DNA of 64,000 nt from NCBI RefSeq assembly GCF_022867795.2, contig NZ_CP107006.1, positions 124,001-188,000 on the forward strand. The letters are read 5' to 3'. Positions 18,615-27,831 of this stretch are shown here, piece after piece. The position numbers and the translations under genes are program-made. Source of the DNA: Chitinophaga horti. Lineage in GTDB: Bacteria > Bacteroidota > Bacteroidia > Chitinophagales > Chitinophagaceae. The notes beneath the pieces were generated by a model. It was not told the DNA's origin, searched no databases, and worked only from the letters and a program-made list of their open reading frames with translations. The stretch's first letter is position 1. The number at the start of each line of letters is the position of its first letter.

Positions 18615-19277
18615 GTGAAAACATATATCTCACAAATCATTACCCTGGTTAAGAAGGACCTGGTGCTCGAATGGCGCCAGAAGCATGCATTTTTCGGTAT
18701 CGTACTCTATATATTTGCCACCGTTTTCGTGATCAATCTGATGATCATGAAGCCGGAAGATAAAATCTGGAACGCCCTGTTCTGGATAGTGCAGTTGTTC
18801 GTGTGTGTGAATGCGGTAGCCAAAAGCTTTTTGCAGGAGAGTCGTGGCCGGCTTTTATATTTCTATTCGCTGGTACATCCCCGCCAGTTCATCATTGCGA
18901 AACTGATCTATAATGCCATACTCATGTTATTCATGAGTATTATGTCGCTCGTGTGTTGTATGATGTTGCTGGGCAATCCCATCGTTTCTCCGTACTACTT
19001 TGTGGGCGTGGTATTACTCGGCGGACTCAGTCTTTCGTTGATTTTCACCATGTTGGCGGCTATTGCTGCCCAGGCCAGTCAGAATGCCGCGCTGATGGCC
19101 ATTATGGGTTTTCCGCTCATTATGCCGTTCCTGATGTTGCTCGGCAGCATTTCCCGTTCGGCCTTCGAACCGGTGCTGCAACCAGGTTTGCCGATGATGT
19201 TCATGCTTTTGGCCGGATTGGATGTACTGGTGGTGGCGCTCGCATTAATCCTTTTTCCGTATCTCTGGAAGGAGTAA
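18615..19277 (+). CDS. ccmB: Haem exporter membrane protein CcmB
   Basis: The 220-residue integral membrane protein matches CcmB, the permease of the CcmAB transporter that works with CcmC in cytochrome c maturation. About six hydrophobic helices are visible; the N-terminal LVKKDLVLEWRQKHAFFGI and the FVCVNAVAKSFLQE segments are family marks. I place the start at the GTG at 18615 because a promoter box directly precedes it and the resulting length is normal; the longer reading from 18555 would overlap the divergent accC start. No ccmA is next to it. Confidence 0.88.
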   Translation: MKTYISQIITLVKKDLVLEWRQKHAFFGIVLYIFATVFVINLMIMKPEDKIWNALFWIVQLFVCVNAVAKSFLQESRGRLLYFYSLVHPRQFIIAKLIYNAILMLFMSIMSLVCCMMLLGNPIVSPYYFVGVVLLGGLSLSLIFTMLAAIAAQASQNAALMAIMGFPLIMPFLMLLGSISRSAFEPVLQPGLPMMFMLLAGLDVLVVALALILFPYLWKE

Positions 19278-19402
19278 AAAGTGTTAAAGTATTACTAATT
19301 AACCCCTTTCATTTTATCTTTTTCAATAAACTTATCGTTTGGCTGCATGTTTAATTAACATTCTCCATCCCTTTTGCATGATTGCGAAAATCGCCGAAAG
19401 TC

Positions 19403-19433
19403 TTTGCGGTTACCTATAAAACGTGTAGGTTTG
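19403..19433 (+). promoter_or_regulatory. Promoter of ccmC
   Basis: TTTG (19403-19406), exactly 19 bases, then TAGGTTTG (19426-19433) match the full Bacteroidota consensus. The ccmC start codon is 24 bases downstream, so ccmC need not depend on the ccmB transcript. Confidence 0.75.
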
Positions 19434-19456
19434 CCCCCACATTTAGCATCGGAATA

Positions 19457-20122
19457 ATGGCAAAACATTGGTGGAAAATTTTAAGCGTTATCATCATTCT
19501 TTACACGATCATCGTAGGATTGAGTGTAAAGATCCCGATCATCGCGAATAACGAGGAAACATCGCGTAACCTGTTTTATCATGTACCCATGTGGATTGCC
19601 ATGTATACACAGTTCACGATCTCGTTGGTGGCTTCCATTATGTACCTGGCCAGCAATGATCTTAGGAAAGATATCTGGGCATCGAGTGCAGGCAGTGTAG
19701 GCGTATTATTTGGGTTGATGGGATTTGCCACTGGTTCACTGTGGGCGACTTATACCTGGGGCGGTACCATTACCGATGATCCGAAACAGATCAGCACCGC
19801 ACTGGCCTTACTGATTTACCTGGCCTACCTCGTATTACGCTCCTCCTTTCATGATATTGACAAACGGGCACGCGTATCGGCGATCTTCAACGTATTTGCT
19901 TTCGCGCTGTTGATACCGCTGACTTATATTATTCCGAGAATGGTGGACTCATTGCATCCGGGCAGCACCAGCAGTCCTGGTTTTAAAGCTGCAGATACCG
20001 AAGGCACCATGATGCGTATATTTTATCCTGCCATGATCGGATGGGCGTTGTTCAGCGTGTGGCTGGCCACACTCCGCGTTAGATTCAGAAAACTCGCGCT
20101 TAAAAAGATTATACATGCGTAA
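19457..20122 (+). CDS. ccmC: Cytochrome c biogenesis protein CcmC (haem handling)
   Basis: The 221-residue membrane protein has six hydrophobic helices and periplasmic histidines in NLFYHVPMWIAMY and DSLHPGS, the two positions that hold haem in CcmC. The tryptophan-rich WWD segment between is present as ATYTWGGTITDDPKQ, which is poorer in tryptophan than the textbook motif. The start at 19457 follows a full promoter match and removes a 25-residue unconserved extension. It overlaps the small ccmD-like gene by 8 bases. Confidence 0.85.
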   Translation: MAKHWWKILSVIIILYTIIVGLSVKIPIIANNEETSRNLFYHVPMWIAMYTQFTISLVASIMYLASNDLRKDIWASSAGSVGVLFGLMGFATGSLWATYTWGGTITDDPKQISTALALLIYLAYLVLRSSFHDIDKRARVSAIFNVFAFALLIPLTYIIPRMVDSLHPGSTSSPGFKAADTEGTMMRIFYPAMIGWALFSVWLATLRVRFRKLALKKIIHA

Positions 20123-20345
20123 TAGAACATTCTCCTTTTTTATCCTGACAATATTTTCCCTGCTGATGAGTACCGTAGCTTTCGCTCAACAGCAAAACAC
20201 AGAAACCGGCGCATTCAATGAAATGATGCGTTCCAATGGCAAGATCAATGTAGTGATCGGCGTGTTGGTAATCATTTTCATTGGAATTTTGTTATACCTG
20301 GTAAGACTCGAGCGCAAGCTCAACAAACTGGAACAGGAAAAATAA
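20115..20345 (+). CDS. CcmD-like small membrane protein
   Basis: The 76-residue protein has a cleavable signal peptide (about 1-24, ending AFAQQ) and one C-terminal membrane helix (about 45-63) followed by a charged, lysine/glutamate-rich tail. This shape and its position overlapping ccmC fit CcmD, which stabilises the CcmABC-haem-CcmE complex. Sequence similarity alone in so short a protein is weak, so the call rests mainly on context. The signal peptide is an addition to the usual CcmD layout. Confidence 0.7.
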   Translation: MRNRTFSFFILTIFSLLMSTVAFAQQQNTETGAFNEMMRSNGKINVVIGVLVIIFIGILLYLVRLERKLNKLEQEK

Positions 20346-20384
20346 CCATCGAGATAACCAAAACAATACCTTAAACAATTTTTT

Positions 20385-21824
20385 ATGGCAACAGCTACAG
20401 CACCCGTGCAGGAAGCTCACTACAGCTTTTTTAAGAGCGTAGAAGAAAGTTTCGACAAGGCTGCCAAGTTCACCAAATGGGAAAAGGGCATCCTGGAGCA
20501 GATTAAGGCGTGCAATGCGGTATACCGCATGAAATTCCCCGTTAGGATGGAAGGCAACCGGATTGAAGTAATCGAAGCCTACCGCGTACAACACTCTCAC
20601 CACAAACTGCCTTGTAAAGGTGGTATCCGCTTCAGCGATGAAGTAAACCAGGACGAAGTAATGGCCCTGGCAGCTTTGATGACTTACAAATGTGCCATCG
20701 TGAACGTTCCGTTCGGCGGCGCTAAAGGAGGCATCAAAATCAATCCCCGTCACTACACCCCGTTCCAGCTGGAAAGCATCACCCGCCGTTATACTGCGGA
20801 ACTGGTAAAGAAAAACTTTATCGGCCCCGGCGTTGACGTACCTGCCCCTGACTACGGTACAGGCGAAAGGGAAATGAGCTGGATACTGGACACTTACACG
20901 AGCCTTCGCCCCGGCGAAATTGACGGTGCTGGTTGCGTTACCGGTAAACCTGTTGCACTCGGCGGCGTTCGTGGCCGTAAAGAAGCCACCGGCCTCGGTG
21001 TATTCTACGGTCTGCGCGAGCTGTGCAACGTAAAAGAAGACATGGAGAAGTTAGGTCTGACCCCAGGCCTGGAAGGTAAAAAAGTAATCGTACAGGGTAT
21101 GGGTAACGTAGGTTACCATGCTGCGAAATACTTCCACGAAGCAGGCGCAAAAGTTGTTTGCCTGATCGAGTGGGACGGTGCTATCTACAACGAGCAGGGG
21201 CTTAATCCTGACGAGGTGCTGAAACACCGCAACGACACCGGTTCTATCGTTAACTTCCCGGGTGCACAAAACCTGGCGAAAAATACCGATGGCCTGGAGC
21301 AGGATTGCGACATCCTCATCCCCGCTGCGCTGGAAAACGTGATCCACGGTGGCAACGCCGACCGCATCAAGGCAAAAATCATCGGTGAAGCCGCTAATGG
21401 CCCGCTGACGCCTGAAGCCGACGAAATCCTGAACGCAAAAGGAGTGATCGTTGTTCCGGACATGTTCCTGAACGCCGGTGGTGTAACCGTATCTTACTTC
21501 GAATGGTTGAAAAACCTGAGCCACGTTCGTTACGGCCGCCTGGGCAAACGCTTCGACGAAAATATGAACATCCACATCCTGAGCGTTATTGAAGAGATGA
21601 CCGGCAGGAAAGTGAACGAGCAGGAACGTAAGTTCATCGCTCACGGTGCCGATGAGGTAGACCTGGTATATTCCGGCCTGGAAGAGACTATGATCGCTGC
21701 ATTGCACGAAGTTCGCGACGTGATGAATCAAAATAAAGACATCAAAGATATGCGGACCGCCGCGTATGTATGCGCCATCAACAAAGTAGGCGTTGCGTAC
21801 GAGTCACTGGGTATCTTCCCTTGA
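20385..21824 (+). CDS. gdhA: Glu/Leu/Phe/Val dehydrogenase (glutamate dehydrogenase)
   Basis: The 479-residue enzyme interconverts glutamate and 2-oxoglutarate plus ammonia. Substrate-side marks are KGGIRFSDEV, the catalytic lysine region in ALMTYKCAIVNVPFGGAKGG, and DVPAPDYGTGEREM; the NAD-binding domain has VQGMGNVGYHAAKYF; the late PDMFLNAGGVTVSYFEW block is typical. Leucine or phenylalanine as substrate is less likely at this length. It is 39 bases after the ccmD-like gene, but its function is unrelated. Confidence 0.88.
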   Translation: MATATAPVQEAHYSFFKSVEESFDKAAKFTKWEKGILEQIKACNAVYRMKFPVRMEGNRIEVIEAYRVQHSHHKLPCKGGIRFSDEVNQDEVMALAALMTYKCAIVNVPFGGAKGGIKINPRHYTPFQLESITRRYTAELVKKNFIGPGVDVPAPDYGTGEREMSWILDTYTSLRPGEIDGAGCVTGKPVALGGVRGRKEATGLGVFYGLRELCNVKEDMEKLGLTPGLEGKKVIVQGMGNVGYHAAKYFHEAGAKVVCLIEWDGAIYNEQGLNPDEVLKHRNDTGSIVNFPGAQNLAKNTDGLEQDCDILIPAALENVIHGGNADRIKAKIIGEAANGPLTPEADEILNAKGVIVVPDMFLNAGGVTVSYFEWLKNLSHVRYGRLGKRFDENMNIHILSVIEEMTGRKVNEQERKFIAHGADEVDLVYSGLEETMIAALHEVRDVMNQNKDIKDMRTAAYVCAINKVGVAYESLGIFP

Positions 21825-21848
21825 TATTTACTGTATATCGTTTACAGG

Positions 21849-21874
21849 GGCCGGCCATTGTGCCGGCCTTTTTT
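21849..21874 (+). terminator. Terminator after glutamate dehydrogenase
   Basis: A perfect 7-bp GC stem (GGCCGGC with GCCGGCC, 6-base loop) is followed by six T residues, 24 bases after the stop codon. Confidence 0.9.
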
Positions 21875-22258
21875 ATGATGATGCAAACCTGCTCTCGGCT
21901 TGCCCAGTGCCATTCCATGTTCTATCGCTGGCTCTACCCAGAACGTTCGCTCTTCGTCTTACGTGTTCTACTTGCCCGTTCACTGGATCGTTAGCCCTTC
22001 GATTTCCCGATGCCATTCCATATTTATTGCTCTTCACGCGGAAATTAGCCATCCGCCTCAAGGCCACCGGCGTTTCATATCCTTGCCCCACCTGGAAACT
22101 TCAGTTCTTCGTCTCTCAATATTCATCGCCGCAGCTAAGCGCTTGTGACTCAATACCATCCTCTGCAATAACATAATATTAACGGCTTCCATTATGTTAA
22201 TAAAATTATCATATGAAGACTAAGTGTTATTTTTGACGACATTTTATCCCGAATCACT
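21875..22258. other. Intergenic stretch without a convincing gene
   Basis: Short open frames exist on both strands but none has a recognisable product. An 11-base word (TGCCATTCCAT) occurs twice about 100 bases apart. The last 70 bases are AT-rich and contain TATTTTTG at 22228-22235, a plausible -7 promoter box for the giant gene starting at 22259. Confidence 0.4.
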
Positions 22259-25200
22259 GTGAAATCTATCCCGACCCTTTTTTCTCCGTTTGGCAGATGG
22301 TGTTGTTTGGTTATACTGGCTTTATGTTCGACGGTCGCCGCATCTGCCCAGGTGACGGCCGCATTCACCACCGATGGCCCTGCCAGTGGGTGTTCGCCTT
22401 TAATCGTGAAGTTTAAGAACCAGTCCACCGGCGCCACGTCCTACACCTGGGACCTCGGTAACGGGGCTACCTCCACAGAGCTCAATCCGAGCGCCAGTTA
22501 CACGACGCCAGGCACTTATACCATCAAACTCACCGCGAAAGGTGCTGCCGGTACTGACGATGAAGTGAAAACAGCCTATGTTACGGTTTATAAAAATCCG
22601 GTAGCCGACTTCACCCTCGACAATAATAAAGGGTGTTTGCCGGTAGCGGTAAAATTTGCTACTGACAAATCCTCAGCGGGCGACGGCAGCATCAGCAGCT
22701 ATGCCTGGGATTTTGGGGACGGCGCACCCGGCATCGGGGCATCTCCCGCTCATACCTATACTTTTGCGCAGACCTATACGGTGAGCCTCACCGTTAAGAA
22801 TAACCACGGTTGTTCCAACACGAAAACAGTGCCTAACGCACTTACGGTATCGCCTAAACTAGTGGCCGATTTCAGTGTTCCCAATACGTATTTGTGTGCC
22901 GCACCAGCCACTGTGCCGCTCACCAACTTATCCACCATCGGTGCCGATGTAGTGTATGCTTGGGATTTCGGAGACGGCACAACGGGCGATCAGGCGCAAC
23001 CGGCCAATCACGTGTACCAAACTAAGGGCACTTATGCCGTGAAGCTGGATGTGAGTAACTCCATCGGTTGTAAGGCCTCTAAAACGTCGGCGACACCTAT
23101 CAACGTTGCTAATTTTAGTGCAGACTTCACCCTGCCGGCCAACATTTGTCAGAACGCTATATTGTCCGCCACCGCAACTACCGACCCAACGCCATCGTCG
23201 TTTGTGTGGTATGTAGATAATTATCAGGTGGGGTATGCTTCGAATTTGTATACGACCATGTACAGCGTAGGCAAACACACCGTAACGCTCAGCGCTATGT
23301 TCGGCACCTGCGAAGCTAAAGTGACAAAAGAGATTGACGTGAAGCCCATACCTGCGGCGGCTTTTGATATAGAGGATAAGCCTTACTGCACGCTGCCGAT
23401 CGACGTGAAGTTCACGGATAAAACGCCGGGCGCTACCAAATGGTCGTGGACGTCCGGGACGGGTTTAACATCTACAGAAGCCAGTCCGTCTTTCACATAT
23501 AAAAGCGAAGGTTTCTTTTATCCATCTCTCACGGTTACGAACGCCGACGGATGCTCTACTACAGTGGGCCGCTACATCAATATATCAGAACCAGAAGTGT
23601 TTATTTACTATAACACCAATGACTTTGGTTATTGCGAAGGTGCGGAGGTATCGTTTTATACTTATGGAGATGAGTTGGTAAGTTATGAATGGAACTTTGG
23701 GGACGGCTCGCCGGTGTCTACAGATGCGCGGCCTAACCACGTGTATCCCACAGCGGGCAGTTATCCCGTATCGCTGAAATACAAAACAAAAGACGGTTGT
23801 GAAGGTACGGTGGTGATACCTAATAACATCAACATTTATAAGAAGCCAAAACCAGATTTTACCGCGCCCACATCTGTTTGCGGTTACAATGCAGCGCAGT
23901 TCAATGACCTTACGCCATTGCCGCATACCAGTCGTACCTGGGCCTGGGGCGATGGGTTTATTACCTTAAATGACCGCAATCCCCTGCATGCTTTTGAGGA
24001 CGGGCCGGCTGATTTTTATGTAACGCTAACGGTATACAACGAAACCTGTTTTAATACGGTGACGAAAAAGATTACCGTAACGGCGCCGTATCCGAAGTTC
24101 GTTGTTCATCCGGTTGACTGTAGTGACAGGCTGCGTGTAAACATCACCGATAACTCCGTAGGGTCTACCACCACCACCTGGGATTTTGGAGATGGGAAAA
24201 CGGAAGTATACGCAGGTGTTGCGCCCAGGCAAATCACGCATCTGTATGATAAAAGCGGTTTATACACCGTTAGAATCACCGTTACCGACGGCACCTGCAC
24301 CAGCTCGCGCGAACAAAATGTGAGAGTGATCGATGTAAGTCCGATCACGATCGCGTCAGAAAAAAGTACGCTTTGCCGTAACGAAACGGTGTTGGTAAAA
24401 ACGACGGTGAACGATAATACAATTCACTCCTATTACGACTGGTTTTACAACGGTATGTACGCCAACTGGTCCGCCAGCTCGACTACGAATACGTATAGCA
24501 ATCTCACGCCGGGTAAAGCCTCCTTTAAAGTGCAGTCTTATAACCCATTAGGCTGCCTGGACGTGTCGAACGAAGTAACGGTAGACGTAACCGGCCCCAC
24601 TGCGAAATTCAATTTCCCATCGACCACCGTTTGTCACGGCACGCCGATGTACTTTACCGATGCGTCGGACACGCAGTTCAGCGCACCGCTCAAAACCTGG
24701 ACGTTTAACTATGGTGACGGTTCGAAAGAAGAAACTTATACCACGAACGGGCCCTTCAGCCATGCCTACGATCGCGCAGCTTATTATACGGTAGGCTTAA
24801 AGGTAACGGACGAAAAAGGTTGTTATCATTCCTATTACGAATCGCGCCAGGTAACGATCGTGGGACCGAATGCGGATTTCACGGCGCCGACGTTGATTGG
24901 TCCTGGTATCGACTTCAATATTTATAACAATACCGAAACCTGGTTAAGCACCGGCCCGCAAACCTACAAGTGGGATTTTGGCGACGGTACTACGTCTGCC
25001 CTCATGTACCCGGGCACGAAAAAGTATGCCACCAAAGGAACGTACACGATCATTCTTACTGTGAAGGATGCATTGGGTTGTACCGATACGATCAAAAAAG
25101 TGATCAAAGTATCGGATGTAAGCGCTGATTTTTCTTATACGTTGGATAAGCCAGATGCCTGTCCGCCAGTAACGGTGCAGTTCACCAACAAATCCGTGAA

Positions 25201-27130
25201 CGCCAAAACGATCCTTTGGGATTTTGGAGATGGCAGCAGTTCGAGGATCCTGAATCCATCGCATACTTACACTTATGCCGGTGTATATAAAGTAAAGCTG
25301 TCGGTAGTCGGAGAGGCTGATAATACGGATGAAAAGATAGAGATCATCGAGTTCAAAGGTCCAAAGGGAACGATCAGTGCCTCCGCGAATGGTGGTTGTT
25401 TAACAAAAGAAATCACCTTTAAGGTAGAAGCCGATAACGTAACCAGTTACTCGTGGGACTTTACAGACGGCCAGGTAATTGAGGCGAAAGACAAAACGAT
25501 TTCGCATACCTTCAAAAACGCTGGCATTTATAATCCACGCCTGATCATGGGAGATGGATCTGCCTGTAAAGGAGTAGCCTTCCTCGACGAGCCGATCGTG
25601 ATCGATAAACTTGACCTGAAGCTGAAAACCATGCCGCTCGTCGTTTGTGACAGTGGTTTGTTTAATCTCGAAGTGGCTTACAACAGCTTCTCCATCGACG
25701 ACCGCAACGAACCAGGCGTATACACCTGGACGGTAGGCGACGGTTTCACTATGAGTGATGAAGACACGAAAACGCCCAGCGTGTATGCTAATAAACTGGG
25801 TAACCCGGAAATCAAGCTGCACGTACTCACCCAATACGGCTGCGAACAAACGGTTTCCCAGGTACTGAAGGTGGCTGAAAAGCCGATCATTGGTATTACC
25901 GGTCCGCTGGAAGCCTGCGCTAAATCGGAAGTATTATTCGATTATGACCTGGTGAAGGGAGATGCGGCTACCACGAAATGGAAGTGGGATTTCGATGGCA
26001 GCGGCAGCAGTACATTGGCTACGCCGAAGGCGCAGCAGTTTAATCATGCGGGCAGTTTCGATGTTCAACTCATCGCCAATAACGATAATGGTTGTTCTGA
26101 CACTGCGAATCATACGATCAACATCTGGCCCTTGCCGATCCCGAAAGCTGCCGCATCCGCCCCGACGATCTGTTTAGGCGAAAGCACCGCGTTAACTTCA
26201 GAAGGTGGTGTGTTGTATCAATGGGATAATGCCGCTTCGCTGAACAACGCGTCATCTGCCTCTCCAACTGCCAGTCCGGAATATACCACTACATACACCG
26301 TGAAAGTGGTGGACGCGAAAGGTTGTGAAAATACAGACGAGGTGAACATACGTGTAGTGCGTCCGCTTACGGTCGACATTGCGCCGATCAGTAATTTTTG
26401 CCTGGGCGATCCGCTGCAGTTGCAGGCCAGTGGTGCTGATACTTACGTATGGACGGGCGATGCGCTCAATAATCCGAACATTGCCGCACCTGTTTCAATG
26501 CCGACCGTTACCGGCGTGTATACCTATAAGGTAGTTGGTTACGATAAGGAAGGTTGCTTCAGTGATGAAAACGAGATATCAGTTACCGTAGAACCAGCGC
26601 CCACCGTGGATGCCGGGATGGATCGCATCACTCCGGGTGGCGCGGCCATCACCCTTTCGCCCATCATAAGCGGCGATGTGGTGCGCCTCACCTGGGTGCC
26701 CGACCGCTACCTGAGTTGTAACGATTGTCCCAACCCGCAGGCGCTCCTTAACAAATCGACCACCTATACGATCACGGTAGAAAATGCTTACGGTTGTAAA
26801 GCGCAGGATGAGGTGGACGTGAAGCTTGTGTGTAACCAGGGTGCGGTATTTATTCCAACCGGGTTCTCGCCGAACGCCGACGGTAAAAATGACCGCTTCT
26901 TCCCATTGGGTAGTGGTATTCGCGAGATACGTTCTATGCGCATTTATAATCGTTGGGGTAATCTGATGTACGAGCGGCGTGGCTTCCAGGTGAATGACAG
27001 GAGTGTGGGCTGGGATGGGACCTTCCAGGGGAAGAAGGCCGCAGCCGGTTCTTACTTATATTTTATCGAAGCAGAATGTGAAGAAAATACGTTGTTCGAG
27101 TATAAAGGATTTATCATGCTGGTGCGATAA
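22259..27130 (+). CDS. Giant PKD-repeat surface protein with type IX secretion (type B) sorting domain
   Basis: The 1623-residue protein starts at a GTG with a signal peptide (about 1-31, ending ASAQ) and then carries a long series of PKD-like immunoglobulin folds, about a dozen, marked by recurring WDFGDG or close variants followed by a tyrosine-rich strand such as HTYTYAGVYKVKL. The last 90 residues are the gliding-motility-associated C-terminal domain, with IPTGFSPNADGKNDRF, the YNRWGNLMYE strand and the AAGSYLYFIE ending, the signal for export and surface attachment by the type IX system. It is probably an adhesin or glycan-binding surface protein; no catalytic module is visible. Confidence 0.9.
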   Translation: MKSIPTLFSPFGRWCCLVILALCSTVAASAQVTAAFTTDGPASGCSPLIVKFKNQSTGATSYTWDLGNGATSTELNPSASYTTPGTYTIKLTAKGAAGTDDEVKTAYVTVYKNPVADFTLDNNKGCLPVAVKFATDKSSAGDGSISSYAWDFGDGAPGIGASPAHTYTFAQTYTVSLTVKNNHGCSNTKTVPNALTVSPKLVADFSVPNTYLCAAPATVPLTNLSTIGADVVYAWDFGDGTTGDQAQPANHVYQTKGTYAVKLDVSNSIGCKASKTSATPINVANFSADFTLPANICQNAILSATATTDPTPSSFVWYVDNYQVGYASNLYTTMYSVGKHTVTLSAMFGTCEAKVTKEIDVKPIPAAAFDIEDKPYCTLPIDVKFTDKTPGATKWSWTSGTGLTSTEASPSFTYKSEGFFYPSLTVTNADGCSTTVGRYINISEPEVFIYYNTNDFGYCEGAEVSFYTYGDELVSYEWNFGDGSPVSTDARPNHVYPTAGSYPVSLKYKTKDGCEGTVVIPNNINIYKKPKPDFTAPTSVCGYNAAQFNDLTPLPHTSRTWAWGDGFITLNDRNPLHAFEDGPADFYVTLTVYNETCFNTVTKKITVTAPYPKFVVHPVDCSDRLRVNITDNSVGSTTTTWDFGDGKTEVYAGVAPRQITHLYDKSGLYTVRITVTDGTCTSSREQNVRVIDVSPITIASEKSTLCRNETVLVKTTVNDNTIHSYYDWFYNGMYANWSASSTTNTYSNLTPGKASFKVQSYNPLGCLDVSNEVTVDVTGPTAKFNFPSTTVCHGTPMYFTDASDTQFSAPLKTWTFNYGDGSKEETYTTNGPFSHAYDRAAYYTVGLKVTDEKGCYHSYYESRQVTIVGPNADFTAPTLIGPGIDFNIYNNTETWLSTGPQTYKWDFGDGTTSALMYPGTKKYATKGTYTIILTVKDALGCTDTIKKVIKVSDVSADFSYTLDKPDACPPVTVQFTNKSVNAKTILWDFGDGSSSRILNPSHTYTYAGVYKVKLSVVGEADNTDEKIEIIEFKGPKGTISASANGGCLTKEITFKVEADNVTSYSWDFTDGQVIEAKDKTISHTFKNAGIYNPRLIMGDGSACKGVAFLDEPIVIDKLDLKLKTMPLVVCDSGLFNLEVAYNSFSIDDRNEPGVYTWTVGDGFTMSDEDTKTPSVYANKLGNPEIKLHVLTQYGCEQTVSQVLKVAEKPIIGITGPLEACAKSEVLFDYDLVKGDAATTKWKWDFDGSGSSTLATPKAQQFNHAGSFDVQLIANNDNGCSDTANHTINIWPLPIPKAAASAPTICLGESTALTSEGGVLYQWDNAASLNNASSASPTASPEYTTTYTVKVVDAKGCENTDEVNIRVVRPLTVDIAPISNFCLGDPLQLQASGADTYVWTGDALNNPNIAAPVSMPTVTGVYTYKVVGYDKEGCFSDENEISVTVEPAPTVDAGMDRITPGGAAITLSPIISGDVVRLTWVPDRYLSCNDCPNPQALLNKSTTYTITVENAYGCKAQDEVDVKLVCNQGAVFIPTGFSPNADGKNDRFFPLGSGIREIRSMRIYNRWGNLMYERRGFQVNDRSVGWDGTFQGKKAAAGSYLYFIEAECEENTLFEYKGFIMLVR

Positions 27131-27211
27131 ATTGCCAATGTAAAGCAGATGCTGCCAATTATCTATAAAAAAATCGGATCAAAAATCGCTGATAATTTCA
27201 AGCAGCTAACC

Positions 27212-27331
27212 CGAATAAAAAGCGGGGAGTGTCCCAAAAGTAGTTTGATGGTTATGAGAATCGTGTAAACGAAAAATCTCTCCATCAGGTACCCGAATTA
27301 CTTTTGCGACAGTCCCCTCTGTTTTTATTCG
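27212..27331. repeat. Inverted-repeat element with IS-like ends (MITE or IS remnant)
   Basis: The left arm (from 27212) and right arm (to 27331) are long imperfect inverted repeats. Inner marks are GGGGAGTGTCCCAAAAGTA at 27224 and, on the other strand, GGGGACTGTCGCAAAAGTA ending at 27317; GATGG also recurs inside both arms. The core spans about 94 bases and has no room for a transposase. The ends resemble what I remember of IS1182-type termini in Bacteroidota, but that cannot be checked here. It lies between the PKD gene and the HsdR-like gene, whose stop codon falls in the outer arm. Confidence 0.55.
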
Positions 27332-27768
27332 AAAACAGGCAGATCCGCTACAAACTCCGGCACGTCATGTGCGCCTTTCAGTTTACAGCAAAACGTATTT
27401 GTGCCGTTCGTGATGACCAGGTAGGAGACGGGCAGCGCCATGTTATAACGCACGATCTGCTCCAGTACTGCCAAATTAAGGGGCACGTCCATCTCCTTGC
27501 ATTCTACGATCATCCAGGGTTTGCTGTTGCGGTTGTACACAATAATGTCGCAACGCTTTTTCATCTCCCCGAGAAAAATCTCTTTTTCCACCCCCATCAG
27601 CGAAGGCGGATAGCTTTTTATCTTCGACAGGAAGTTGAGGAAGTTCTGACGCACCCACTCCTCCGGCGTTAGCACTACGTAACGCTTGCGGTACGCATCA
27701 AAAATAAGCTGATTGCCGCCTTCAGTAACGATCTTAAAGTCCGGCGGAGGAAATTGGATGGCGATCAT
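27325..27768 (-). CDS. Small protein with type I restriction HsdR N-terminal-like nuclease fold
   Basis: The 147-residue protein matches stand-alone HSDR_N_2-type proteins of Bacteroidota. The PD-(D/E)XK-like core is visible as KRCDIIVYN, then MIVECKEMDVPL with the glutamate-x-lysine pair, near residues 72-93, followed by LEQIVRYNMAL. No methylase, specificity subunit or helicase gene is nearby, so it is not part of a restriction system here; nuclease activity is untested. It is divergent from the AMP nucleosidase gene, and its stop codon overlaps the inverted-repeat element. Confidence 0.75.
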   Translation of the reverse strand: MIAIQFPPPDFKIVTEGGNQLIFDAYRKRYVVLTPEEWVRQNFLNFLSKIKSYPPSLMGVEKEIFLGEMKKRCDIIVYNRNSKPWMIVECKEMDVPLNLAVLEQIVRYNMALPVSYLVITNGTNTFCCKLKGAHDVPEFVADLPVFE

Positions 27769-27831
27769 GCCGCAAAACTAGGCAACCAGACCTTATTCGG
27801 CAAAAAACCTTATATTTACTTGTCAAAAGCT

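Noticed and set aside
21770..22176. Short open frames after glutamate dehydrogenase
   Set aside because: They begin inside or just after the dehydrogenase gene, cross its terminator, and have no recognisable product.
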